Shown here: one piece after another, positions 1 to 6,338 of the stretch
Position numbering within the stretch: the first letter of the stretch is position 1
Layout: the number at the start of each line of letters is the position of its first letter
Assembly (NCBI GenBank): GCA_030152605.1
Contig: JASLJB010000013.1
Coordinates: 1 to 6,387 of the forward strand
Reading direction: 5' to 3'
DNA length: 6,387 nucleotides
DNA from: Acinetobacter sp.
GTDB taxonomy: Bacteria; Pseudomonadota; Gammaproteobacteria; Pseudomonadales; Moraxellaceae
Notes under the pieces: model-generated
What the model was told of the DNA's origin: nothing
Database searches by the model: none
What the model saw: the letters and a program-made list of their open reading frames with translations, nothing else
Program-made: the position numbers and the translations under genes

Positions 1-1080
1 CGGATTGACCTGACTGGCAATGGTGTAATTAAGGTTATACAAACGCGCCATACGTTCCTGTGGAAAGTCACTGCGCACACTACCATCCACCCAACGGGTA
101 TTGGCCAGATAAGGCGTGTGCACCCCATCATAGCGCTTGCTAATCAAACGGACCGGGGGAAATAAAATCGGCACCGCACATGAGGCCAATACCGCACTCC
201 AGACCAACAGATCTGGTGAGGTATATTTGTTCATGATGCGCGCATCTTCTTGCGAGGCATCAAACGGCGCCACCGCCACATTAATATCGAGTCCCGAGGT
301 GCGATACGCCTCCTCAAAGGTGACATCACCTAAGTTCTCAATCAGGAATTTCTTAAGATACTTCACATCTGCAAAACCACCATGACCGCGGATCAAGTCT
401 TTGATGCTACGAAAATGAAAAGCCTCACTATAAAAATGATCACCGCTAAGTATATTGGGAATCTCGGCGGCTTCCGACACGCCCAACATCCCGGTCATAA
501 TCGCGCCCGCACTTGAGCCAGACAGTACCTTCGGCATCAAATCTTGCTCTAACAAGGCCTTACACACCCCACTATGGAACAGCCCCAAAGTCGCGCCACC
601 AGAGAACATCAGTGCAGGTTGACCATAGGCTTTTTGGCAGTTTTCAAAAAAGTCGGTTTTTTCTTTGAGGCTCAAATTGGCACATTCAGCAGAGGCAATA
701 TAGGCCAAGGACTGGCTGACTTCTTCGATATAGTCTTCAATGATTTTTTTGGTGCCGATATAGGTGGTGGTAAAAAGCAGCGGATGGCCAATATTGGCCA
801 CATCGTGACTGAGACCTTCACGCAAGATATACATCAGATCCGGGATACGTTTTTGACTGCGATAACGTCGAAGGAGATTGAGGCGATGCGAAATAATCTC
901 TGCATCAAAATAGGGTGAACTGTTGTCATACTTCCATTCCTGCGCCCCACTCTCTTCATCGAGTTTCAGCGCGATGGCTTTCCATTCCTCATAGTTTTCA
1001 GCTTGATCGAGTTGTCGTTTTAGCTTTTTAATTCGGTACGCTTGATGGGGATTCAGATCACGGCTGGAGTCTAAGATCAT
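1..1080 (-). CDS. Patatin-like phospholipase/lipase with N-terminal DUF3336 domain (partial, C-terminus beyond window)
   Basis: The frame is open from the ATG at 1080 to the window edge, giving 360 residues and no stop. Residues 1 to about 140 resemble DUF3336, the helical domain that precedes patatin in bacterial and eukaryotic triacylglycerol lipases of the Tgl3/4/5 and SDP1 type. The patatin core follows: a glycine-rich oxyanion-hole segment (S160-G161-G162-A163), the nucleophile elbow G188-S-S-A-G192 with catalytic Ser190, and the DGS motif with catalytic Asp332, so the Ser-Asp dyad is complete. The family hydrolyses acyl esters of glycerolipids; the actual substrate here is inference. 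There is no signal peptide, so a cytoplasmic or peripheral-membrane location is likely. TGAGGT at 1090-1085 lies 4 nt before the ATG, and an in-frame stop at 1125-1123 leaves only a TTG at 1098 as an alternative start. It is transcribed divergently from the ATPase gene. Confidence 0.93.
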   Translation of the reverse strand, partial: MILDSSRDLNPHQAYRIKKLKRQLDQAENYEEWKAIALKLDEESGAQEWKYDNSSPYFDAEIISHRLNLLRRYRSQKRIPDLMYILREGLSHDVANIGHPLLFTTTYIGTKKIIEDYIEEVSQSLAYIASAECANLSLKEKTDFFENCQKAYGQPALMFSGGATLGLFHSGVCKALLEQDLMPKVLSGSSAGAIMTGMLGVSEAAEIPNILSGDHFYSEAFHFRSIKDLIRGHGGFADVKYLKKFLIENLGDVTFEEAYRTSGLDINVAVAPFDASQEDARIMNKYTSPDLLVWSAVLASCAVPILFPPVRLISKRYDGVHTPYLANTRWVDGSVRSDFPQERMARLYNLNYTIASQVNP

Positions 1081-1138
1081 ATGTACCTCAATATTCAATT
1101 CACTGGATCGCTTGGACGCGTTCTATTTATCAATTGAA

Positions 1139-1167
1139 ATCATATAAGGTTAAGCATCGCGCTTAAA
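1139..1167 (-). promoter_or_regulatory. Possible promoter of the patatin gene
   Basis: On the minus strand a TATGAT -10-like hexamer (1144-1139) is preceded at 17-bp spacing by a weak TTTAAG -35 (1167-1162). This would give a leader of about 50 nt. An inverted repeat overlaps the -35 and spacer. The assignment rests on hexamer similarity only. Confidence 0.35.
1150..1166. repeat. Perfect inverted repeat, candidate operator
   Basis: TTAAGC, a 5-nt spacer ATCGC, then GCTTAA form a perfect 6-bp inverted repeat. It lies between and over the proposed -35 and -10 of the patatin promoter, where a dimeric repressor could act. The left ten bases (TTAAGCATCG) recur at 1275-1284, just before the ATPase start codon. 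Whether a protein binds here is inference. Confidence 0.35.
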
Positions 1168-1232
1168 GCTTTATTTTTCAAATGCCGTATAAGCTGCTTG
1201 AAAACAATTGATTGCGTTGTTGCACGGACTAG

Positions 1233-1259
1233 TAGTCAGTTAAAAACAAGTGCTACTAT
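1233..1259 (+). promoter_or_regulatory. Possible extended -10 promoter of the DUF815 ATPase gene
   Basis: TGCTACTAT (1251-1259) matches an extended -10 element (TG-n-TACTAT). The best upstream match is weak (TAGTCA at 1233-1238, 15-bp spacing), as is common for extended -10 promoters. Transcription would begin near 1266, about 20 nt before the ATG at 1286. That argues against the in-frame GTG at 1250, which would lie upstream of the transcript. Confidence 0.4.
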
Positions 1260-1285
1260 GCCTGACAACACAAATTAAGCATCGA

Positions 1286-2176
1286 ATGATTATGGCTGCT
1301 ATTGATTTACCTGAAGATTTAATCAAGAAACTCACCGGGGTACTGGATCAGTTACAGCACATGCTGCCTGCGCCAGCAACGGAAACTGACTTTTCTGCAC
1401 CGGCCTTTCGCTGGCAAAACCGTCAACTGATCGCGATTCCGCATCCCAAAGCCATGCATTTGGACGACTTAAAAGGCATCGAAAAACAAAAAGCCAAGAT
1501 CCTGCAAAACACTGAACAATTTTTAAATGGCTTACCCGCCAACGATGTATTGCTCACCGGTGCGCGCGGTACCGGTAAATCCTCGATCGTGCGGGCACTA
1601 CTGACCCAATACCGAGATCAAGGCTTACGTTTAATCGAGATTGAACGTGATGATTTGTCTGATCTGCCCTTGATTCAAAAACTGATTCAGCATCGACCAG
1701 AAAAATTTATCGTTTACTGTGATGATCTGGCCTTCAATGCCGAAGATGAAAATTATCGTAGCCTCAAGAGTGTGCTCGATGGTTCCTTACAGTCCGGTGG
1801 CAGTAACTTTATTATCTATGCCACCAGTAATCGCCGTCATCTGCTGCCTGAGTTTATGCATGAAAATATCCCCCAGACTCGGGTAGATGTCCCGCAGTAC
1901 AAAGAACTCCATCCACAAGAAGCCATCGAGGAAAAGATTTCACTCTCCGATCGCTTTGGTTTATGGCTGTCGTTTTACCCGATGGATCAGCAGTTGTATT
2001 TAGACATCGTGGCGCACTATCTGGCCAAAGAAAACTTTGAATTTGATGACTTTGCACGCGCGGAGAGCCTGCGTTGGTGCCAAGCTCGGGGGCAACGCTC
2101 AGGTCGCGCCGCCTATCAGTTCTCAAAACATTGGATCGGATCACAGCGCTTATTACAACAGCAGTCCGCAGACTAG
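1286..2176 (+). CDS. DUF815-family P-loop AAA+-like ATPase
   Basis: The product is 296 residues from the ATG at 1286. Walker A is G92-A-R-G-T-G-K98-S-S. Walker B is a hydrophobic strand ending in C-D146-D147-L. A sensor-1-like ATSNRRHLLPE segment starts at about residue 179, and an SGRAA segment near the C-terminus carries a candidate sensor-2 arginine (R274). The RLIEIERDDLSDLP and IVYCDDL stretches and the ATSNRRHLLPE motif are typical of DUF815, an AAA+-like family of unknown cellular role. The first ~60 residues carry no recognised motif. The start is uncertain: ATG 1286 has only a weak TAAG 6 nt upstream, ATG 1292 gives 294 residues with no better signal, and GTG 1250 overlaps the proposed promoter. 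It is divergent from the patatin gene and followed at 154 bp by a co-directional gene. No membrane segment or signal peptide is seen. Confidence 0.93.
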   Translation: MIMAAIDLPEDLIKKLTGVLDQLQHMLPAPATETDFSAPAFRWQNRQLIAIPHPKAMHLDDLKGIEKQKAKILQNTEQFLNGLPANDVLLTGARGTGKSSIVRALLTQYRDQGLRLIEIERDDLSDLPLIQKLIQHRPEKFIVYCDDLAFNAEDENYRSLKSVLDGSLQSGGSNFIIYATSNRRHLLPEFMHENIPQTRVDVPQYKELHPQEAIEEKISLSDRFGLWLSFYPMDQQLYLDIVAHYLAKENFEFDDFARAESLRWCQARGQRSGRAAYQFSKHWIGSQRLLQQQSAD

Positions 2177-2212
2177 CTCAGCGCTGGTCGTGCAGCAGCA
2201 GATGCGATTGTC

Positions 2213-2237
2213 GGACAACATCCACAAATAGTTGTCC
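2213..2237 (+). repeat. Inverted repeat (7-bp stem) downstream of the ATPase gene
   Basis: GGACAAC (2213-2219) pairs perfectly with GTTGTCC (2231-2237) across an 11-nt loop. No T-run follows, so it is not a classical intrinsic terminator. A second TTGTCC copy at 2253-2258 could compete for the same GGACAA arm, so alternative folding of the transcript is possible. Confidence 0.45.
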
Positions 2238-2240
2238 TGT

Positions 2241-2274
2241 ATTGCAGCAACATTGTCCTTCGCGCTGCTGTAAT
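2241..2274 (+). repeat. Second hairpin between the ATPase gene and the 376-residue gene
   Basis: ATTGCAGCA (2241-2249) pairs with TGCTGTAAT (2266-2274); in RNA this is nine pairs including one G-U, with a 16-nt loop. Only a short TTGTTC follows, so termination would be weak at best. The loop contains the extra TTGTCC that matches the arm of the preceding hairpin. Confidence 0.4.
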
Positions 2275-2302
2275 TTGTTCTAGGATTTTCATACCTTGTA
2301 AA
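2275..2302 (+). promoter_or_regulatory. Weak candidate promoter for the 376-residue protein gene
   Basis: TTGTTC (2275-2280) and TGTAAA (2297-2302) are separated by 16 bp and match the sigma-70 consensus at 3/6 and 4/6 positions. A transcript would start near 2309, roughly 20 nt before the ATG at 2331. Readthrough from the ATPase gene is equally possible because no strong terminator lies between them. Confidence 0.25.
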
Positions 2303-2322
2303 ACTTGTTATGAGGTATGGAG
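2287..2322 (+). promoter_or_regulatory. Hairpin that could mask the ribosome binding site of the 376-residue protein gene
   Basis: CATACCT (2290-2296) and AGGTATG (2313-2319) are perfect inverted repeats. In RNA the helix extends by U-G, U-A and U-G pairs to positions 2287 and 2322, giving ten pairs around a 16-nt loop. The extension covers GGAG (2319-2322), the Shine-Dalgarno sequence 8 nt before the ATG at 2331. It could only act on transcripts that start upstream of 2287, for example by readthrough from the ATPase gene. Confidence 0.4.
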
Positions 2323-2330
2323 TTCAAACA

Positions 2331-3464
2331 ATGAAAATTAGTCCACCTGTATCCATACTCAGTAAGATTATTGGTCAAGGCCTATTATGGGCCAAACCGT
2401 TCTTGGATAGCGCCGATGCGCATTCGACCTCTGCCTTTGAGCATCAGGATATTATCCTCCCCCGTATAGATGAAAAGTTTTATAGCTGGACCCATTATGG
2501 GATTTTTTTTCCAGCTCTACCCGAACCGCACCGCTATCTCAATATTATGATTTTACTCGGAACGCCGAGTGCTTTGGCTTTCGACCAAGATGATTTGGTT
2601 GAGCATCCACCACGCCAAACCGCAACCTTGTTTTCCGGCACAGCAGCAGTACAACCCTTGCTCAAGGCCTATTTAATCCCGCAAGACACCGAAATTGACC
2701 CCGATGGAGACTATTTAAAGTTCGCTCAGGAACTGGAAATTCGTGGTGCATTTCCCGATATCGCCATCAGTGGTCAATATGATGCACTCAAGTTTAATTT
2801 TCAGCTTACCCTCACCGAGCATGTGTCTTGGTTTTTTAAAAGTCCGGTCTATGATCATTTTAGTGTGCTGGCTCAATATCAAGGTCAGATCGAGTCTCAA
2901 GGTCAGTGCCTCGACAGCTCGGGCTTATGCACCTATGAATATGCACGTGCCGCGGGTCTACACAGCCTGCTTCAGCAACGCATCGATGATTACTACAAGA
3001 TTCCTTTAGATTTTTTTAGCTATCAAATCATCAACCTTAACCCGAGCACCCAAATCCTATTACTCAAAGTCGATCTACTCAATAAACCGGCAGTCACCAC
3101 GCTGTATGTGCGCCAACTTGAACATGAGGCACAAGTATTCCATCAAGTTGAATTTAAAGTTATCGCACATCATTTGGATGATTACGTGGCACCGAATGGT
3201 GACAAGATGCGCCTCCCCAAAGTCTTTAGCTGGCAAGCTTTTGACGCCGAGGGCAAGCCATTTTTTGACATCTACGCCACAGTGGATACCCCCTATCAGT
3301 ACGGCTATGGGCGCGGTTATGTCAATAGTTATCGCTATAGTGGCAGCTACCTAGGTGAAGAAATCACGGGCCAAGGCTATATGGAATACATCAACATCGA
3401 AGACCAAAGTCTTTTTATTGACGATACCGAGGAACACGGCTTCGTCGAAGACCAGATCTAACTG
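2331..3464 (+). CDS. Protein of unknown function, tentatively DUF6670 family
   Basis: The product is 376 residues from the ATG at 2331, preferred over the in-frame ATG at 2310 because GGAG sits 8 nt upstream; the stop is TAA at 3462-3464. I recall similar Acinetobacter proteins labelled DUF6670, but cannot confirm this. It has no signal peptide or clear membrane helix. Aromatic-rich beta-type sequence dominates: a conserved-looking block starts at H164-V-S-W167 (with KSPVYDHFSVL), and a Tyr/Gly-rich run from Y322 leads into ITGQGYMEY (residues 345-353). That last motif recalls the G-x-GY-x-E signature of lipocalin-like CrtC/AttH and tocopherol-cyclase-like proteins, so a hydrophobic-ligand role is a possible inference. 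The C-terminus is acidic. It follows the ATPase gene on the same strand and ends before a strong terminator. No function is assigned. Confidence 0.8.
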
Positions 3465-3500
3465 CGCTGCACACCAGCCTCGATCAAGCGCATCGACCAA

Positions 3501-3537
3501 AAAAATCCCAGCCTTGAATGTCAAGGCTGGGATTTTT
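3501..3537. terminator. Bidirectional intrinsic terminator between convergent genes
   Basis: A perfect 17-bp inverted repeat (3501-3517 with 3521-3537) has a 3-nt ATG loop. The GC-rich core CCCAGCC/GGCTGGG is flanked by A5 and T5. On the plus strand the stem ends in TTTTT; on the minus strand the arm ends in a run of seven T (complement of 3505-3499). It can thus stop transcription of the 376-residue gene from the left and the M48 protease gene from the right. Confidence 0.93.
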
Positions 3538-3605
3538 AATCAGCACCGCAATGGCGTAAATAACGTCGTCGCGCTTGCGATTTATATACAACTGCGCGAT
3601 CGATA

Positions 3606-4385
3606 TTATTTGCGCTGGTTATACACCGCTTGTGCTGCTGCTAAATTTTTACGCATATCATCGATACGTTTGCTGTTGGATGGATGCGTTGACAAGAATG
3701 AACCGCCACCAGCACCATCAAGCTTATTCATTTTTTCCCACAAGGTGATCGCCGCTTTTGGATCATATCCAGCACGCGCCATCATCATCAAACCACCTTG
3801 GTCTGCACGGCTTTCGAGGTTACGTGAATAAGGCAAGCCCACACCCACTTGACCACCAAAGTCGAGTGCCGCAGAGCCCACTTCACCGAGGCTATTGCCC
3901 GCATAGCTTTTACCAATCCCGATCGCGATATTGGTTAATGCATCTGCACCGATTTTGTTTTTAGAATGCTCTTCTAAAGCATGAGTCATCTCATGGCCCA
4001 TGACTGCTGCGATTTCAGCATCAGTCAAATTCAGTTTATTCACGATACCGGTATAGAACACCACTTTACCGCCTGGTGCCACATACGCATTGACTGCGTC
4101 TGCTTTGAGTACCGCCAATTTCCAATCAAATTTTTGACCAGTTTGGTTCATTTGATCCGCATACGGAATCATGCGCACAAACACGGCGTTAATACGACGA
4201 TAAGTACTTGAACTGGTATCCAAGGTCTTATTGTCACGCGCTTCGTTGACCGTTTTATTGAAGCCCTGGGTTGCCGCCATATTTAAGGTTTGAGAATCCG
4301 CCCCTGCCATATCCGCGATCGTGGTACATCCCGACAAAGATATTAATGCTGCTGTAGAAACAGCAAGCAATATTTTGTTTTTCAT
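3606..4385 (-). CDS. M48-family zinc metalloprotease lipoprotein (LoiP/YggG-like)
   Basis: The product is 259 residues, close to E. coli LoiP (YggG, about 252). It begins with a lipoprotein signal: K2-N-K4, a hydrophobic stretch, then lipobox L17-S-G-C20. Thr rather than Asp after the cysteine predicts outer-membrane sorting. The catalytic zinc motif is H131-E-M-T-H135, with Glu132 as general base and E191-S-R-A-D195 supplying the third ligand. An STHPSNSKRI segment near the C-terminus is typical of M48 lipoproteins. The family degrades misfolded or damaged envelope proteins in the periplasm; the specific substrate is unknown. The ATG at 4385 is chosen over one at 4409 because GGAG (4396-4393) lies 7 nt upstream and the signal peptide begins there. 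It converges with the 376-residue gene across a shared terminator and lies 95 bp after the small membrane protein gene. Confidence 0.95.
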   Translation of the reverse strand: MKNKILLAVSTAALISLSGCTTIADMAGADSQTLNMAATQGFNKTVNEARDNKTLDTSSSTYRRINAVFVRMIPYADQMNQTGQKFDWKLAVLKADAVNAYVAPGGKVVFYTGIVNKLNLTDAEIAAVMGHEMTHALEEHSKNKIGADALTNIAIGIGKSYAGNSLGEVGSAALDFGGQVGVGLPYSRNLESRADQGGLMMMARAGYDPKAAITLWEKMNKLDGAGGGSFLSTHPSNSKRIDDMRKNLAAAQAVYNQRK

Positions 4386-4423
4386 AGATATGCTCCAACA
4401 CACATGCACTTTATTTTTCAGAG

Positions 4424-4452
4424 ATTATAGACAAAGCTGCACGCAGTTGATA
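4424..4452 (-). promoter_or_regulatory. Probable promoter of the M48 protease gene
   Basis: A consensus TATAAT -10 lies at 4429-4424 on the minus strand, giving a leader of roughly 30 nt before the ATG at 4385. At 17-bp spacing the -35 is poor (TATCAA, 4452-4447). A short interrupted palindrome CTACA-TGA-TGTAG at 4456-4468 lies just upstream and could be an activator or repressor site. Confidence 0.5.
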
Positions 4453-4480
4453 GCACTACATGATGTAGATTCGACCTATA

Positions 4481-4807
4481 TTATGTAATTTGTGATGGGT
4501 TTATTACTTTTATTATCCAGTAAATTAAACAAAGCACATTTAGTATTAAATAGAACTGACTCAACGCTTTAATTTTATCCTCGACCACAACACTCTGGCG
4601 TTTAATCATCAAGAATACATTTTGAATGAAAATCACCGGGATCAACACGCAAGCGATCATGATGGTCATGCCAACAAAAACTTGGAATAACAATTCCTGA
4701 TCCTTGACTTGCATGGCCGTGATCCACATCGCCAAGGTCGGCGCGCCACCAATCGCAAAAATAAAAGAGTGGATAATGGTTTTGGAAATATTGGGAAGTA
4801 ACTTCAT
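4481..4807 (-). CDS. Small membrane protein of unknown function, three predicted helices
   Basis: The product is 108 residues. Hydrophobic segments at about 11-32, 43-67 and 82-102 predict three transmembrane helices. Lys2 and Lys9 before the first helix and the charged K69-R70 to K80 loop suggest that the N-terminus and the second loop are cytoplasmic and the C-terminus periplasmic. I recognise no family or catalytic motif. The Shine-Dalgarno is weak (TGTGGT region), and an in-frame stop at 4828-4826 excludes longer starts except by a nonstandard codon. A TATAAA at 4830-4825 could be a -10 giving a very short leader, but no good -35 is seen. It lies between the purA terminator and the M48 gene, all on the minus strand, and no terminator separates it from the M48 gene, so partial co-transcription is possible. 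Composition and lack of a better frame favour a real gene. Confidence 0.75.
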   Translation of the reverse strand: MKLLPNISKTIIHSFIFAIGGAPTLAMWITAMQVKDQELLFQVFVGMTIMIACVLIPVIFIQNVFLMIKRQSVVVEDKIKALSQFYLILNVLCLIYWIIKVINPSQIT

Positions 4808-4920
4808 CGAATGACCACATGAGTTTTATAAGGAGCGAATACGCCTGAATGATCAAATTGAATTTTTTCAGTTCTACAGTTTTAACTGGTTTTTTAAAAG
4901 TCCAACACTCAACTTTAGTC

Positions 4921-4939
4921 GGCTTCACAGCACGAAGCC
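4921..4939 (-). repeat. Second hairpin behind the purA terminator
   Basis: GGCTTC (4921-4926) and GAAGCC (4934-4939) form a 6-bp inverted repeat with a 7-nt loop. No T-run follows on the minus strand. It may back up the stronger purA terminator just before it, or be incidental. Confidence 0.3.
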
Positions 4940-4952
4940 CGCCTAGATACAA

Positions 4953-4977
4953 CAAAGCCTCCGTGATGGAGGCTTTG
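4953..4977 (-). terminator. Intrinsic terminator of purA
   Basis: A perfect 10-bp stem (CAAAGCCTCC, 4953-4962, with GGAGGCTTTG, 4968-4977) and a 5-nt loop lie 41 bp past the purA stop. On the minus strand the stem runs into a moderately U-rich TTGTAT tail, while on the plus strand the following GGAGATC has none. The orientation therefore fits purA. Confidence 0.8.
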
Positions 4978-5018
4978 GGAGATCGAGCATCAAATCAATA
5001 CTCGAACAGGCATCTCAA

Positions 5019-6338
5019 TTAAGCATCAAATGGATGCTTGATCACGATGGTTTCAGCGCGGTCAGGACCGGTTGAAATGATCGCGATTGGGCAATCAATC
5101 AATTGCTCAATACGTTTGACATAAGCCAATGCATTTGCAGGTAGTTGATCCACTTGGGTTAAACCAACGGTTGACTCTGACCAACCTGGCATGGTTTCGT
5201 AGATCGGTTTCAAGGTTTCAAATGCCAAGGCATCTGAAGAACCCACACAACCTGAATCTGCAGCTTCATAGCCTACACAGATCTTAACTTCTTCTAGACC
5301 GTCTAAAACGTCGAGTTTGGTCAAGCAGATCCCCGTCAATGAGTTCACATCAACAGAACGACGTAGAATTTCAGCATCGAACCAACCGCAACGACGTTGA
5401 CGACCAGTAGATGCACCAAATTCATGACCGACGGTACCGAGGTGTTTACCAATCGCATCACCTTGATCATTGGCAGCATCGTAAACCAACTCAGTTGGGA
5501 ACGGACCTGCGCCAACACGTGTGGTATAGGCTTTGGTGATGCCGAGTACATAGTCCAAATGCAATGGACCTAGACCAGAACCTGAGCTTACGCCGCCCGC
5601 AGTGGTGTTTGAAGAAGTCACATACGGATATGTACCGTGGTCAACGTCAAGTAATGAACCTTGCGCGCCTTCAAACATCATGTTTTGGCCGTTTTTACGG
5701 TAGTTGTGCAGCTCAGTGATCACGTCGATCACTAATGGTGCCAACACTTCACGCCATTGGTCACAAAGCGCCAATACATCTTCAAGTTTTACCGCTTCAA
5801 CGCCGTAGAACTGAGTCAATTGGAAGTTGTGGTATTCCAACAACTCAACCAATAAGTTTTTGAAGTGTTCGCCACCACGGACCAAATCCGCAACGCGAAC
5901 AGCACGACGTGCCACTTTATCTTCATACGCTGGACCAATTCCGCGACCGGTGGTGCCGATTTTGGCATTACCACGTTTTTTCTCGCGCGCTTGGTCAAGT
6001 GCGATATGGTTTGGAAGAATCAACGGGCAGTTTGGAGAAACGCGTAAACGTTGTTTGACCGGCACGCCTTCTTTCTCAAGGATGTCCATTTCTTCAATCA
6101 ATGCAGCAGGTGAAAGTACAACACCGTTGCCGATTAAGCACATCACGTTGTCACGTAAGATACCCGATGGAATGAGATGGAGTACTGTTTTCTTGCCGCC
6201 AACCACAAGGGTATGGCCCGCGTTATGTCCACCTTGATAGCGAATGACCGCTGCCGCTTGATCCGTGAGCAGGTCGACGATTTTACCTTTACCTTCGTCG
6301 CCCCATTGGGTACCGAGTACCACAACATTCTTGCCCAT
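5019..6338 (-). CDS. purA: Adenylosuccinate synthetase
   Basis: This cytosolic enzyme joins IMP and aspartate using GTP to make adenylosuccinate, the first committed step from IMP to AMP. The 439 residues compare with 432 in E. coli and the protein looks complete. The N-terminal G13-D14-E-G-K-G-K19 P-loop carries the catalytic Asp14, and G-G-H-N-A-G-H42-T holds the catalytic His42. Further signatures are the GTTGRGIGPAYEDK segment near residue 130, the substrate-binding VGHEFGASTGRQRRCGW segment in the C-terminal half, and a C-terminal STGPDR guanine-binding-type motif. The ATG at 6338 has GAGG (6347-6344) 5 nt upstream. The promoter is not visible in the 49 bp left before the window end; in Acinetobacter and many other bacteria hisZ lies directly upstream, so purA may be the distal gene of an operon. 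A terminator follows the stop. Confidence 0.99.
   Translation of the reverse strand: MGKNVVVLGTQWGDEGKGKIVDLLTDQAAAVIRYQGGHNAGHTLVVGGKKTVLHLIPSGILRDNVMCLIGNGVVLSPAALIEEMDILEKEGVPVKQRLRVSPNCPLILPNHIALDQAREKKRGNAKIGTTGRGIGPAYEDKVARRAVRVADLVRGGEHFKNLLVELLEYHNFQLTQFYGVEAVKLEDVLALCDQWREVLAPLVIDVITELHNYRKNGQNMMFEGAQGSLLDVDHGTYPYVTSSNTTAGGVSSGSGLGPLHLDYVLGITKAYTTRVGAGPFPTELVYDAANDQGDAIGKHLGTVGHEFGASTGRQRRCGWFDAEILRRSVDVNSLTGICLTKLDVLDGLEEVKICVGYEAADSGCVGSSDALAFETLKPIYETMPGWSESTVGLTQVDQLPANALAYVKRIEQLIDCPIAIISTGPDRAETIVIKHPFDA

Noticed and set aside
574..918. Plus-strand 114-codon open frame
   Set aside because: It is antisense to the patatin core, whose catalytic motifs read clearly on the minus strand.
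1250..1285. Upstream GTG start extending the DUF815 ATPase by 12 residues
   Set aside because: The GTG has no ribosome binding site and overlaps the extended -10 element, so it would lie upstream of the proposed transcript.
3541..3605. GC-rich short repeats (GCGCGATCG-like) between the terminator and the M48 stop codon
   Set aside because: No consistent stem, repeat unit or REP-like element emerged on either strand.
3355..3831. Plus-strand 158-codon open frame spanning the convergent junction
   Set aside because: It crosses the strong bidirectional terminator and overlaps both the 376-residue gene end and the M48 gene end in wrong frames.
4877..4888. CAGTT-TT-AACTG short palindrome between purA and the small membrane protein gene
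   Set aside because: It is only five base pairs per arm in AT-rich DNA and has no fixed relation to a promoter I can support.
4602..4955. Minus-strand 117-codon frame overlapping the small membrane protein gene
   Set aside because: It starts inside the purA terminator and has a composition unlike a real protein; the 108-residue frame with three clean hydrophobic helices explains the region better.
4849..5022. Plus-strand 57-codon frame preceded by AAGGAG
   Set aside because: The AAGGAG is 13 nt from the ATG, too far for good initiation. The frame reads straight through the purA terminator hairpin and into the purA 3' end, and the peptide looks like no protein.
5827..6237. Plus-strand 136-codon open frame
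   Set aside because: It is antisense to purA, which is unmistakable; the translation is rich in Arg, Ser and Thr in the pattern of a shadow frame.
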